This document shows positions 8,893-17,916 of a stretch of DNA of 64,000 nt, piece after piece. Within the stretch, counting starts at the first letter, position 1; each line of letters begins with the position of its first letter. The DNA lies in the NCBI RefSeq assembly GCF_003207895.1, contig NZ_NKUB01000012.1, positions 48,789-112,788 on the forward strand, read 5' to 3'. Made by a program: the position numbers and the translations under genes. The notes beneath the pieces are model-generated. The model did no database searches and was not told where the DNA came from. It saw only the letters and a list, made by a program, of their open reading frames with translations. Source of the stretch: Komagataeibacter swingsii (GTDB lineage: Bacteria; Pseudomonadota; Alphaproteobacteria; Acetobacterales; Acetobacteraceae).

Positions 8893-9375
8893 ATGCCTGT
8901 TATGCCTGCCGTGGTTATGGCGCTGGCCTCTGGCCCCATATCTGCCACATCTGCCGCGTTTCATCTGGTCCAGACAACCTCTCCGGACACTCCGCCCCGG
9001 CCGGCATTGACGTTGCCCTCAACGGGGACGACCGGCGGGGAGACCTTACCCTCACCGGGAGATGCTGGTCAGGAAGGGCCGGGCGTATTGCCGGGTACTG
9101 GTACGGATCCTCGAACATCCGGCAATGTTCCAGCCCGTCGATATTTCCATATCGCCAGTGGATACGGAAAGCAGGTTCCACTTGGCTTCGCCGTACGCCA
9201 GATCGTTCCGCATGGGGTGCGCGTCGTGTTCGCGGCGGACGTGGACACCAGCGTTCCTGTTGACTGGCAGGGCGGCCGGGAATGGAACAAGGTTCTGGCG
9301 ACCACGGTAGCCCAGGCGGGCGACGTCATTGATGTCGGCCATAATAAGGTCGCGGTCCGACATCGAATTCGCTGA
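8893..9375 (+). CDS. TcpQ/PilL-type periplasmic protein
   Basis: A 160-residue exported protein. ATG 8893 is preceded by GGAGA; the N-terminus is weakly hydrophobic (MPVMPAVVMALASGPISAT) and followed by a proline/threonine-rich linker. The C-terminal 60 residues (PLGFAVRQIVPHGVRVVFAA, then a W-G-G-R-E-W motif, VLATTVAQAGDVIDV) match the toxin-coregulated-pilus Q/PilL C-terminal domain, a secretin-associated fold found in type IV pili and in I-type conjugation loci. It heads the plus-strand block. It might replace DotD in an outer-membrane role, but I cannot show homology to DotD. Confidence 0.55.
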   Translation: MPVMPAVVMALASGPISATSAAFHLVQTTSPDTPPRPALTLPSTGTTGGETLPSPGDAGQEGPGVLPGTGTDPRTSGNVPARRYFHIASGYGKQVPLGFAVRQIVPHGVRVVFAADVDTSVPVDWQGGREWNKVLATTVAQAGDVIDVGHNKVAVRHRIR

Positions 9376-9427
9376 CCGGTCGCATGATGGCCCGACACCT
9401 TCGTCGTAACCACCCGAGGAAGGTTCC

Positions 9428-9817
9428 ATGAACAAGCCCTCATCCGTCCGGAAATCCGGACCTCCTTCCCCGATGCCCAATGTCGCCCTTGCGCTGGATG
9501 CGCTCGGCGAGATCTGGCGCATCAGGGGCGGAAAGGACGTCATTGCGATGTTGGACAATGATATGACAGCGAGGACGGCCTGGTACGCCATCCTCGCTGG
9601 TGTTGCGCCGCATGAATGGCCTGATCTGGTCAGCTCCCTTGACGCGCTGATCCCCTATCTGCGCGGCCGCAGGGACCTGTTGTCGCCGGACAGCCCTTTT
9701 GGACGTGGCGTGATCTCGGAAAGCAGGCGCCAGGCGCTTCATCGCCTTCTTGCTCCGCAAAGGATTGCCCTGCTGGAGGCTGTGACGCGTCCGGCTACAC
9801 GTCAGGAGGCCGCATGA
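9428..9817 (+). CDS. Hypothetical cytoplasmic protein in T4BSS block
   Basis: A 129-residue soluble protein of no family I recognise. ATG 9428 follows an AGGAAGGTTCC ribosome region. No signal peptide or membrane segment is visible; the predicted content is mostly helical, with a tryptophan-containing stretch (RTAWYAILAGVAPHEWPDLV) in the middle. It overlaps the next gene by 4 bases (ATGA), so it is translationally coupled to an exported protein and is very likely part of the transfer operon. Confidence 0.5.
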   Translation: MNKPSSVRKSGPPSPMPNVALALDALGEIWRIRGGKDVIAMLDNDMTARTAWYAILAGVAPHEWPDLVSSLDALIPYLRGRRDLLSPDSPFGRGVISESRRQALHRLLAPQRIALLEAVTRPATRQEAA

Positions 9818-10401
9818 TCCGTCTGCGCTTCCGTGTCCTGTTGTCAGTGGCTGCCGCTCTTGTATCGATACAGGGGCATGCGCAGACCACGTCATCAGGC
9901 GCCTCTGGTGCCACGACATCTACGGGAAGCGTCGGCTGCGCCGCCCTGACCCAGGCGGCGGCAACAGCCGTAAACGAACGCGTCCAGGCCAACGACGCCT
10001 ATGAAAAGCAGCCGGATAGCGTCAACGGCCTGTCCTGCCTGAGCAATTTTTTCAACGGCACCGGACTGAATCTCATCACGAACGGCCTTGACCCCGCAGC
10101 CCTCCTGCAGGCCGTCGAGGGCCAGATAGGCGGCCAGGTCTGTCAGGCCGTACAGGCGGCATGGGGGAACGCCATGGGGTCGACCCAATGTGGACTCAGT
10201 CTGTCGGGCGTTAATCTGGGGCTCGGTTTTGGCTCGAGTAGCGGACTCATGTGCCCGAGCCTGAGTTTCGGTGGTGGTGGTCCGCCAATTGCGACTGCCA
10301 TTGCGGGGACGTCGAGCGGTACGACTGACCTGTATATCAACGGATCTCCCCAGCTTCCGACCGGATACAGCCTGAGCAATCTCGTGGACGGAGTATTCTG
10401 A
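9814..10401 (+). CDS. Exported protein of T4BSS block, unknown family
   Basis: A 195-residue secreted protein with a signal peptide (MIRLRFRVLLSVAAALVSIQ, cleavage after GHA). The mature part is rich in Gly, Ser and Thr and contains five cysteines (GCAALTQ, GLSCLSNF, GQVCQAV, TQCGLSL, LMCPSLSF), so periplasmic disulfides are likely; the encoded TrbB-like protein could assist. It overlaps both neighbours (ATGA upstream, one base downstream). Position suggests an accessory channel or pilus component, but no homology is evident to me. Confidence 0.55.
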   Translation: MIRLRFRVLLSVAAALVSIQGHAQTTSSGASGATTSTGSVGCAALTQAAATAVNERVQANDAYEKQPDSVNGLSCLSNFFNGTGLNLITNGLDPAALLQAVEGQIGGQVCQAVQAAWGNAMGSTQCGLSLSGVNLGLGFGSSSGLMCPSLSFGGGGPPIATAIAGTSSGTTDLYINGSPQLPTGYSLSNLVDGVF

Positions 10402-11585
10402 TGCGCAGGCTGCAGATGGTTGCCATTGGTGCCGCTTCGTGCGTCTGCGTGCTGGCAGTCACGCCGCGTCCGGCATACGCGCTTTTCAGTGATGCCGCTG
10501 TCGTTGCAGCGATCAAGCTTCTCCAGGCGTTCACGGGCAACGCCCTCAATACGATGACGAAAAACCTGACGGACAGCATCGATTCAAATCTCAGTAGTCT
10601 TACAAACCCGAATTCCGTTGCGTCTCTCCTGACGAAGGGTTTCACGCAGGTTGCCAATTACGCGAAAGCCCAGGTTGGTGCCCAGTCGCAACTCATGGAT
10701 GCCCAGGACGCGGCGATGGCCGGATTTCTACGGCGTCAGCAGGAAACCGGAATCCGGGACGAGCATATGATGAATCCGGAATTCTGCGCGGGCCTTGATG
10801 CCCAGCAGTCCACCGTGGCCGCGTCCAAGGCGGCTCGATCCGCGGTGTATGCCATTGCGACCGTGAGCGATCCCCGTGGTGAGGCAGGTCAGGGGACTCC
10901 CTCCTATTACGGCAAGTCACAGGGCACGGATGCGAACATGTCCCTGCACCTCAAGCGCTACTGTTCATCCGACGACGTGGCGCAGGGGCTCTGCTCTTCC
11001 GTGTCCCGGCTGCCGAACGCCGACCAGCGTGCCGCCAGCCTGTTCGGCGCCGATACCCTGTCCGCGGATGGCGCAGTGGATGCAGCCAATGATTATGCGA
11101 CCACGCTCATCCAGCCGGTAGCGCCGGCGGCCCTGCGTGGCGAGCAGCTGTCCAGCCTTCGGGGACGTGAAGCCGCAACCCGGCGCCGGTCGTACAACAG
11201 TCGTATGTCTCTTGCCCGCTGGGTCACGGGCTACGTCACATCTCTTGGTGTTCCGTCTGTCGCGCTCACGCGGGACCAGAAGGCTGAAATGACGGCCGAG
11301 GGGCTCACGCCGCTCGACAAGGCGTCGTGGCTGCAGGCTATGGCGCTGGAAGTCAATCGCAGGGTCTCCAGCGTAAGCTGGAACGCCTCGCTCCAGGCAA
11401 TGCCTCCCGCGTCGGTCATGCGCGAGGTTGCCACCGAGATGGCGCAGTCCAATTACCTTGCGCTGCAGAACTACCGTCTCGGGCTCTACCTCGCGACCAT
11501 GGGAGCTGCCCGGGTCGCGCAGGAAGAAGAGGTCGCCTTCAGGGACGGCCTGACACCGATGCCTTCCCCCACGATCAATCCCTAG
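10401..11585 (+). CDS. Exported T4BSS-associated protein, possibly TraW/IcmX position
   Basis: A 394-residue protein with a signal peptide (AASCVCVLAVTPRPAYA). The mature part is helical, with an early stretch (DAAVVAAIKLLQAFTGNALN) resembling the helical start of VirB5-like or TraW-like proteins, a central region with cysteines (NPEFCAGLD, KRYCSSDD, QGLCSSV), and a long helical C-terminus. In IncI plasmids TraW (related to IcmX) precedes TraX and TraY/DotA; here the gene lies two genes upstream of dotA. Homology to TraW is a guess from position, size and export. Confidence 0.5.
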   Translation: MRRLQMVAIGAASCVCVLAVTPRPAYALFSDAAVVAAIKLLQAFTGNALNTMTKNLTDSIDSNLSSLTNPNSVASLLTKGFTQVANYAKAQVGAQSQLMDAQDAAMAGFLRRQQETGIRDEHMMNPEFCAGLDAQQSTVAASKAARSAVYAIATVSDPRGEAGQGTPSYYGKSQGTDANMSLHLKRYCSSDDVAQGLCSSVSRLPNADQRAASLFGADTLSADGAVDAANDYATTLIQPVAPAALRGEQLSSLRGREAATRRRSYNSRMSLARWVTGYVTSLGVPSVALTRDQKAEMTAEGLTPLDKASWLQAMALEVNRRVSSVSWNASLQAMPPASVMREVATEMAQSNYLALQNYRLGLYLATMGAARVAQEEEVAFRDGLTPMPSPTINP

Positions 11586-11594
11586 AGGTTTGCC

Positions 11595-13007
11595 ATGTCT
11601 GAGGCCCAGCAGAAAACCGGCGATATCGAGGATGTGCTGAAAACCCTTGATCGCGTGCAGTCCGAATACAGGAAGCAGGCACCCGGGCAGGCCGCCGCAT
11701 ATGATCGGCTGCGGCAGGAATCCCGCGAGCCTGACGTCCATAATGATCCCGGCTTCCGTACGCGCGTCGCATACGCCGTGCAGGATGTAGAGCGCCTTTT
11801 GGGACCGACGCTTGAAAAGGAGCATCCTCTCCGCACCGAGATGACAGAGCGCGCGGCGCATTACCCAGGTCTGAACGAACCTGTGGTCGCTGCGATGATG
11901 CGTGAAACGCATCGCCTTCAGCAGCCAGAAGTAAACGCGATCCGGACACTTGCCAGCGAACTGGTTGAAGGACGTCAGGATCCGGACCACCCGGACATCG
12001 CGCACACCATCGAGAACCTGAGGGCGACCGTCTTTCCCGAACCAGGGCATCAGCCAGCGCCAGGGCATGACCATGCTGCCGGGTCTGCGCACGATGAGAA
12101 AGGTCAGCCGGACAAAACCCGTGGAATGGCGTCGCCGGGGGAGGGCGCTCCGCCTGGACCGGAGCAGTCGGCCAGCAGTCAACCCGGACAGACCCATACG
12201 ACGGATCCTCAGAAGGACTTTCGAGAGAAACAGACAGGTCCCGCAAAAGACGCGCCGGAAAGCCGATCGACGATGGATGGCAACGGCACAAAGGAAAAGG
12301 CGGCAGCGAACACACGGGAAACGAACGGGGCGGCCAGGGATCAGGAGGACGTCAAGGTTATTCGCGGTGGCGGCTTTGCCCGCCTAGCAGAAGCGATTGC
12401 CTCGCGCATTGATAGCCAGCCTGCGAGCCCGGCATCATCGTGGATGGAAAAGGCCGCCGATTTCAGCACCCGGCTGCACAACGCGCGTGACGAAAAGAGC
12501 CTGGAGGCGACCGAACGTCTGGGAAAGCAGGCGGTGGAGGCCCTGCGTGACCTCAGGGAGCGGCCAGCTTCCTCCATCATGGCGGCGATTTCAGATGCAG
12601 GAAAGGGCGACCCTGACGGTGTTGCCGGTGTGTTGTCGGAGATGAAGGCCGGTGGCCGGTATGCGGATCTGCATAGCCAGTTTGTGACGGAGAAACAGAA
12701 TAACCAGGCATTTGCGGCGCAACTGGAGAATGTCACCAGCAAGCTCGAAGCCTACGGAAAGGGAAGGGACGCCGCCGAGGCAACAGGCCAGCGCATGGGA
12801 ATGCCCGGCAGTGTGACGCAGCGCTTCACCCAGATCGATGCCGAGATCGGCAGGACTGCTGCCGAAGTGCCCGGAAAAAAAGAGGGGGCCAGTGCGCTGG
12901 AAGACATGAGCGAGAAGGTCCGCGAGATGATGCACAAGGCTGTGACTGCAGTCACGGATTTCATGACGCGGATGAAGCCCGGTCCCACCGCCAGTCCTGC
13001 GCCGTGA
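11595..13007 (+). CDS. Large hydrophilic helical protein, unknown function
   Basis: A 470-residue protein without signal peptide or membrane span. The first 140 residues are helical and charged (DVLKTLDRVQSEYRKQAPGQ). Residues about 150-260 are a low-complexity linker rich in Pro, Gly, Ser, Glu and Lys that is probably disordered. The C-terminal 200 residues are again helical and end close to a DFMTRMKPG segment. It begins 9 bp after the upstream stop and is followed 22 bp later by dotA. A cytoplasmic accessory or substrate role in transfer is possible; nothing in the sequence decides it. Confidence 0.5.
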   Translation: MSEAQQKTGDIEDVLKTLDRVQSEYRKQAPGQAAAYDRLRQESREPDVHNDPGFRTRVAYAVQDVERLLGPTLEKEHPLRTEMTERAAHYPGLNEPVVAAMMRETHRLQQPEVNAIRTLASELVEGRQDPDHPDIAHTIENLRATVFPEPGHQPAPGHDHAAGSAHDEKGQPDKTRGMASPGEGAPPGPEQSASSQPGQTHTTDPQKDFREKQTGPAKDAPESRSTMDGNGTKEKAAANTRETNGAARDQEDVKVIRGGGFARLAEAIASRIDSQPASPASSWMEKAADFSTRLHNARDEKSLEATERLGKQAVEALRDLRERPASSIMAAISDAGKGDPDGVAGVLSEMKAGGRYADLHSQFVTEKQNNQAFAAQLENVTSKLEAYGKGRDAAEATGQRMGMPGSVTQRFTQIDAEIGRTAAEVPGKKEGASALEDMSEKVREMMHKAVTAVTDFMTRMKPGPTASPAP

Positions 13008-13029
13008 CTTCGCCGCTGGAGGACAAACC

Positions 13030-15390
13030 ATGACGCCCTTTCGTCGCCCTGTATTCGCCATCCTGCCGCTTCTGTTTCTGTCGGCTCTTACCGTGTCCGC
13101 GGCAGCGCAGACGGTTGTCGCGACCGGTTCGGGAGATGCAGCCAGCAGCACGGGCTATAACGTGACATGGGACCTGCTTGATCCGGGCAGTGACTGGGCG
13201 GCGCAGGTCATCCGGTCTGTATTCCCGGTTTTCGGCCAGGATACGGGCGCGCCCAGCATCGGCAACGAGGCGACCGTCATAGGAACCATGATCGGGTGGT
13301 TCTCCGGGTTTGTCATGGCATTTGCGATGGCGGTCGTAAGCTATATCTACTTCATGAACATCCACCGGGGTGCAGAAACAGCGCAACTCCTTGGTAACAA
13401 CCAGACCAGCATGTCGATCGTGCGGATCGGGATTGCGGCCATCCTGATGTGGCCGCTGCCGACAACCGGCTTCAATGCAGCGCAGGCCGTTGTCGTGCAG
13501 GGCTCGCTCTGGGGCATCGGTATGGCGAAGGTCGTTTACGACAAGGCGAAGCAGGCGATCGGACCAGACGGCAAGGTCATTGCACAGCCCCTTATCCCCG
13601 GCACAAAGGGGATTGTGACCGGCCTTGTAAAAAATGAGTTCTGCCGGGCCATTATTAACATTGCTGCGAATAACACGAGCCTGATTGCAGCCCCGACCGG
13701 GCAGACCGTCCTGTCCGTGACCGGCGGAAAGATGGGGATCATCAACTATTCTTACAATATGGCAGCCGGCGCAGGAGACGGGACACCAGTTTGCGGGGCC
13801 GTAAGTCTGCAGGCGCCCAATACTGACGCAGTGAATCTGGCCGGTTTCCAGGTCGACCAGGCGGGTATGCAAAAGCAGGTCCTTGATTCCGTGATCCTTG
13901 GCGACATTCGCAGCCAGGTTGAACAGGTGGCGCAGAAGTACTGGCAGACCAAAACGACAACGTCCTTGGCCCCACTCATGACCATCATCGTCAATGCCAC
14001 CAACGATTATGCGTCGCGTCTCACGACGCAGGCGGCACAACTGCGTTCGAAGCTTCAGGACACGGTCAATAATCAGACGCTCGCGCTTCACCAATGGGGA
14101 ATTTCGACGAACGGAGATGCGGTCAACACCAGCAGCCAGATGGATACTCTCGGGTGGACTGGCGCAGGAGCCTACTATCTCGAATTCGCGCGCCTCAATG
14201 GCCAGACCCTGTCTCTCATGACCGCAACGCCAACCATCACCACGCCATCCTATTCCGGTCTCGGAAACTATCTTGCCTCGGACATTGCGCCCCTGGTGCA
14301 GTCTGCGGACACCTTTATGGAGAACATTGACAGCATGGTTGCAACGCAGGATGGCGTGACCGCGCCAGGCGGGAATGCTGACCTGTACACAGGAGCGATA
14401 CCGGGCGGAGACGGTGCGGGTGTGCTCGACCAGCTGTTCCGCGCCCTGCACCTGAATGATTACGCCCTGCAGATCGTGACCGGATTTATCGAGCCGTCCG
14501 GTACGAACGGCTACTGGACGGATCCGTTTGGCAATCTCATGTCACTTGGCAACTGGATGATCACGACCGCCCTTCTCACCATGGGCACTGCGTCGGTTCT
14601 TTCTTCTACGGCCGGCACCGTCGGTATTGGCGTGCTGTCGCTTCTGAGCGGAAATCCTGAAGGTGCCGTTGCGGCAGGGGCCGGGCACGCACTGATGCAC
14701 TTTTTTGGCGCGCCGATTATCGGCGGCTGTTTCGCCATGCTTATGCCAGGCCTCACCATCGCCTATGTCATCCCGATGATCCCGTTTGTCATGTGGATGT
14801 TTGCCGTGGCTGGATGGTTCATCATGGTCTGTGAGTCCGTGATTGCAGCGCCTCTGTGGATGCTCGCGCATATGACCATGAACGGGGAGGGGCTGCACGG
14901 TCATGCAAAACAGGGTTATGCCCTTCTGTTCAATGTCATCTTCCGGCCGGTGCTGATGCTGTTCGGACTTTTCCTTGGATATTTTATATTTGATTCAGTG
15001 TCGTGGCTGATCCACATGTGTTTCGGCATTGCGGCCGGACTGGTGCTGTCAAACGGCTGGATTGTGAGCAACTTCCTCGGCATGATTGTTCTGGTCAGCC
15101 TGTTTGTCATGATTCATGTCACTTTGGCGTTCATTTCATTCAGGATGATCTCGATCCTACCCCAGCGGGTTCCCGCCATGATCGGATTTGGTGACGTGGA
15201 CCGGGTCGACATCGACCAGTTCAGCCGGGACGCCGCCGTTGTCGGTATGGCGGGCACGTTGCTCTCGATTCAGCAGTCGCTCGGTGGGAGCGATCGAACT
15301 GCGACCCAGCCTATGGATGATAAAAATAGTAAGCAAATATATACGGGTGCAAATAAAGCTGTAGATACGACAATGAAAAAGATCCTATAG
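13030..15390 (+). CDS. traY: DotA/TraY-like polytopic membrane protein
   Basis: A 786-residue protein with a signal peptide (PVFAILPLLFLSALTVSAAA), then WDLLDPGSDWAAQVIRSVFP and a first transmembrane group. FMNIHRGAETAQLLGNN is close to a conserved DotA/TraY motif. A periplasmic domain of about 350 residues follows, then a C-terminal group of at least five membrane spans (residues about 510-720) and a short cytoplasmic tail. DotA is needed for channel function and in Legionella can be released as ring structures. ATG 13030 is preceded by a GGAGG site. This is the clearest T4BSS marker of the plus-strand block. Confidence 0.9.
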   Translation: MTPFRRPVFAILPLLFLSALTVSAAAQTVVATGSGDAASSTGYNVTWDLLDPGSDWAAQVIRSVFPVFGQDTGAPSIGNEATVIGTMIGWFSGFVMAFAMAVVSYIYFMNIHRGAETAQLLGNNQTSMSIVRIGIAAILMWPLPTTGFNAAQAVVVQGSLWGIGMAKVVYDKAKQAIGPDGKVIAQPLIPGTKGIVTGLVKNEFCRAIINIAANNTSLIAAPTGQTVLSVTGGKMGIINYSYNMAAGAGDGTPVCGAVSLQAPNTDAVNLAGFQVDQAGMQKQVLDSVILGDIRSQVEQVAQKYWQTKTTTSLAPLMTIIVNATNDYASRLTTQAAQLRSKLQDTVNNQTLALHQWGISTNGDAVNTSSQMDTLGWTGAGAYYLEFARLNGQTLSLMTATPTITTPSYSGLGNYLASDIAPLVQSADTFMENIDSMVATQDGVTAPGGNADLYTGAIPGGDGAGVLDQLFRALHLNDYALQIVTGFIEPSGTNGYWTDPFGNLMSLGNWMITTALLTMGTASVLSSTAGTVGIGVLSLLSGNPEGAVAAGAGHALMHFFGAPIIGGCFAMLMPGLTIAYVIPMIPFVMWMFAVAGWFIMVCESVIAAPLWMLAHMTMNGEGLHGHAKQGYALLFNVIFRPVLMLFGLFLGYFIFDSVSWLIHMCFGIAAGLVLSNGWIVSNFLGMIVLVSLFVMIHVTLAFISFRMISILPQRVPAMIGFGDVDRVDIDQFSRDAAVVGMAGTLLSIQQSLGGSDRTATQPMDDKNSKQIYTGANKAVDTTMKKIL

Positions 15391-15414
15391 TGCGTTACAC
15401 TTGGAGGGCATGAA

Positions 15415-15912
15415 ATGTTTGGTGGCAACGGGTTGAGTGGGCCGGCAGGCTTCATACTCGGACGCATGTCGTGTCAGTATAGCGAGAGCTTGCAACGCAA
15501 TATCCGACAGGCCCTTCATGGTGCTGCTCCGCCGCATTTTAACGAACTCGAAGAGCAGGTTCGGTTAATCAGTCGCTTGACCGAGGCACTTAATCTGGCA
15601 AATGCTCACTCCGATAAACTCGAAAGCCAGTTGGAAGACTGGAAAGACTACGCTCATGGCCTGGAATCCCAGATCAGAGAACTGAAAGACCATTTTTGTC
15701 GGACGAGTGCTCATGCTGAGCAGCTTGCCAACGATCTCAAAATATCAAGGGAACAGGAAAAAGACCGGGCGCAAGAACTTGAGGCAATCCGTGTCAATTA
15801 CCGCCGACTCAGCGATGACCATGTCACACTGACAACCAAGGCCGAGAACATGGAACGACGGATTTGGGGCTATCTTTCCATGGAAAATGAATGGAGAAAG
15901 CGGCAGTCCTAG
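15415..15912 (+). CDS. Coiled-coil protein downstream of dotA
   Basis: A 165-residue protein; residues about 42-150 are a nearly continuous coiled coil (LEEQVRLISRLTEALNLANA and onward). The N-terminal 20 residues are glycine-rich and not a clear signal peptide. ATG 15415 lies 24 bp after the dotA stop with a TTGGAGG ribosome site, so it is part of the same operon. No family is recognised. By analogy it could be a scaffold or an entry-exclusion type protein, but this is speculation. Confidence 0.5.
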   Translation: MFGGNGLSGPAGFILGRMSCQYSESLQRNIRQALHGAAPPHFNELEEQVRLISRLTEALNLANAHSDKLESQLEDWKDYAHGLESQIRELKDHFCRTSAHAEQLANDLKISREQEKDRAQELEAIRVNYRRLSDDHVTLTTKAENMERRIWGYLSMENEWRKRQS

Positions 15913-15960
15913 TCGCAAGATACTTGGTCAGGATGGTCTCCTCTAAGCGGGAGACCATTC

Positions 15961-16266
15961 GTGAAACATCTCATTCTACCTCTTGTCCTCTCCCCCTGGC
16001 TTGCGGCATGCAGCGCTGGCAACGTGTCGTCTGCTGCCCATGTGCATGGCCCAAAGGCTCCGCCGACCAGGCATGCGCGTTATGATCCGCACGCTGCCTA
16101 CGGATCGACACGTGTAATCTGGACACCCCCTACGTGCGATCGCGCCGGTACGATCGTCCGGCCTGATGATCCACGGGTGATGCAGGGGCGCGAGGATTAT
16201 GAACACGCCTCTTGGGCAACAGGCGCTCAGGGCGGCGACAAGAACGCGCCTCCCGGGACGTTCTGA
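15961..16266 (+). CDS. Small lipoprotein at the end of the dotA block
   Basis: A 101-residue protein starting at GTG 15961 after a GCGGGAGA site. The N-terminus is a lipoprotein signal (HLILPLVLSPWLAAC, lipobox LAAC with Cys at residue 17). The mature part is short, polar and rich in His, Pro and Asp, ending in PPGTF. It could be an outer-membrane pilotin or an exclusion protein; no domain is recognised. It ends about 50 bp before a convergent gene. Confidence 0.5.
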   Translation: MKHLILPLVLSPWLAACSAGNVSSAAHVHGPKAPPTRHARYDPHAAYGSTRVIWTPPTCDRAGTIVRPDDPRVMQGREDYEHASWATGAQGGDKNAPPGTF

Positions 16267-16317
16267 GTGCTCCGCCGATCCTATCTATTCACCAGCGCAA
16301 TGCAGATGGACTTGCGC

Positions 16318-16854
16318 TTACGGCTTGCGGGGAATGAGGCTGTCGGCGGTCGCGACAAATTGGCGGGCGGAACACAGGCGGCGTTCGCGGATCTGCCAGT
16401 TGAGCCACGCGTTCTGAAACGCCACGAGTGCCAGAAATGTCCAGAAGGGTGCGAACTCCAGCGCAGCAAGGAGTTGGGTGCCCTTCCAGTGGGAAAGGAG
16501 CATCTCTCCGGCCCAGCCAAGAATCAGACCTACAGCGAGCATACTGGCAGCAAGCGCCCGCCTGTATGTCTCATGCTGTCTCCGATCGAGTAAGATCGCC
16601 ACAACGCGGGGTTCGACGCCATATTCGGCAGCGATCGCGGCGATATCAATAGGGGTACCGTCTGGCGCCCGCGGGCCCTGCATACTGGCTTTAGGCTTCA
16701 GTAATGCCTTCCCGAGGGCTTCAATCAGCGCGGCGTTCCTCGTCACATCGGACCAGGCGACCAATGTACGTGGGTCGCCAATCATCAGGCGGGCCACTTT
16801 GCGCGTTTTTGCAAAAAAACGCCGCGGGCCGGTCTGGTCCTGTCGTGTCTTCAT
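16318..16854 (-). CDS. Two-span membrane protein, TraX-like by position
   Basis: A 178-residue protein with a soluble N-terminal half and two C-terminal membrane spans (ALAASMLAVGLILGWAGEML and LEFAPFWTFLALVAFQNAWL). Residues about 58-92 (APDGTPIDIAAIAAEYGVEP) are conserved-looking but not diagnostic. It overlaps the upstream DsbC/TrbB-like gene by 4 bases. TraX of IncI plasmids is also a small membrane protein close to TraY, so TraX-like is a reasonable guess, unproven from sequence. Confidence 0.45.
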   Translation of the reverse strand: MKTRQDQTGPRRFFAKTRKVARLMIGDPRTLVAWSDVTRNAALIEALGKALLKPKASMQGPRAPDGTPIDIAAIAAEYGVEPRVVAILLDRRQHETYRRALAASMLAVGLILGWAGEMLLSHWKGTQLLAALEFAPFWTFLALVAFQNAWLNWQIRERRLCSARQFVATADSLIPRKP

Positions 16855-17855
16855 TGCGAGACCGAGGTGAGAAACGTGATGACATCCGTGGGAACGCCGT
16901 CGAGCCGGCCGATCCTGCCATTGCGGTGCATCCAGACGAAGGTTGGGGTCCCTGTGAGCCCTATCTGCCGTGCAATCCCGGTATTGCGGGCAAGCTTCTC
17001 CCCACTATCCGGTTCAGGTACAGTCAATCTCGGGTTTAGACGACCGTTGACCCACGCTTGTGCCATCTCGTTTGCCGGAAGCGACAGCATGGCTCTCGCA
17101 TTGACGGTACTGGCGCCATTATCCTCGTAATCAAGCAATGACAGCGGGACTATTTTCAGGCGAACTTTCCCCGCATCGATTGCGGGCTGAAGGATATGCA
17201 TTGCCTTCATCGAGTAGATACATTGCGGGTCTATGAACATGATGACTTCCGGGGCTGAAGGTGTCCCTATAAGGCCTCCCGAGAGACCCAGAAGCCCGGA
17301 CTGTTCGTTAGTGTCGGATGAAGGGCCAGAGATACTGATTTCTGGGACGGCTCCGGGAATGTCCCTGATCTGGTCTTTCGTGATGTCCTGTCCAGTGGCG
17401 CCCCACATGCGGGCCGCGACTGCTGCCTTGCCATCCGGGGTCGCATAGACGACCTGAAAACGGTTATCCGCCCGAACAAACATTCCCCTGATGCCTTCGA
17501 CCGGCGTGAGATCGTGGGCGCGCGATCCGGCCAGGGAACGTAGGGTGTCGTATGGTACCGGAACCAGCGTGCCGCTAAGCACGATTGCATGGCTTTCCGG
17601 AGCGAAAAAGACGAGGAGTTCGTTCCGGGTATGGGCGATGCCAGCTTCGAAGCCGTGGAGATCGGGCAGTTTTTCGATGTTGGCCCCTGCTATCCCAAGG
17701 TGGGCGACTGCATCAGTCCTACCTTTATTATCATGTTCCAGGGGCGGCCCTATGGTGTTGCTCCTGGACACAATCGGAGTGGACACAGAGCATTGCTGTC
17801 CTCGCGCTGGCGCGTGTATGAGCAGGAGAAATGGCAACACGTAGAAACTGCGCAT
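16851..17855 (-). CDS. DsbC/TrbB-like thioredoxin-fold protein with CxxS active site
   Basis: A 334-residue exported protein (signal peptide MRSFYVLPFLLLIHAPARG). The C-terminal half is a DsbC/DsbG-type thioredoxin fold: VIMFIDPQCIYSMKAM at about 205-218 holds the active-site motif, and TGTPTFVW near residue 305 holds the cis-proline. The motif is C-I-Y-S, lacking the second Cys of the usual CxxC, so ordinary oxidase/reductase cycling is unlikely and isomerase or disulfide-trapping chaperone activity is more plausible. IncI plasmids carry TrbB, a periplasmic thiol-disulfide protein near the tra region. The Cys-rich exported proteins of this locus are possible clients. Confidence 0.75.
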   Translation of the reverse strand: MRSFYVLPFLLLIHAPARGQQCSVSTPIVSRSNTIGPPLEHDNKGRTDAVAHLGIAGANIEKLPDLHGFEAGIAHTRNELLVFFAPESHAIVLSGTLVPVPYDTLRSLAGSRAHDLTPVEGIRGMFVRADNRFQVVYATPDGKAAVAARMWGATGQDITKDQIRDIPGAVPEISISGPSSDTNEQSGLLGLSGGLIGTPSAPEVIMFIDPQCIYSMKAMHILQPAIDAGKVRLKIVPLSLLDYEDNGASTVNARAMLSLPANEMAQAWVNGRLNPRLTVPEPDSGEKLARNTGIARQIGLTGTPTFVWMHRNGRIGRLDGVPTDVITFLTSVSQ

Positions 17856-17916
17856 GGCGGACTCCGGACAATACTTATGTCCTGTACGCCCTGATCATGC
17901 GACTGCGATTAAAAAA

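Noticed and set aside
12961..14451. Minus-strand open frame of 496 codons opposite dotA
   Set aside because: Shadow of the DotA coding sequence; no protein-like pattern.
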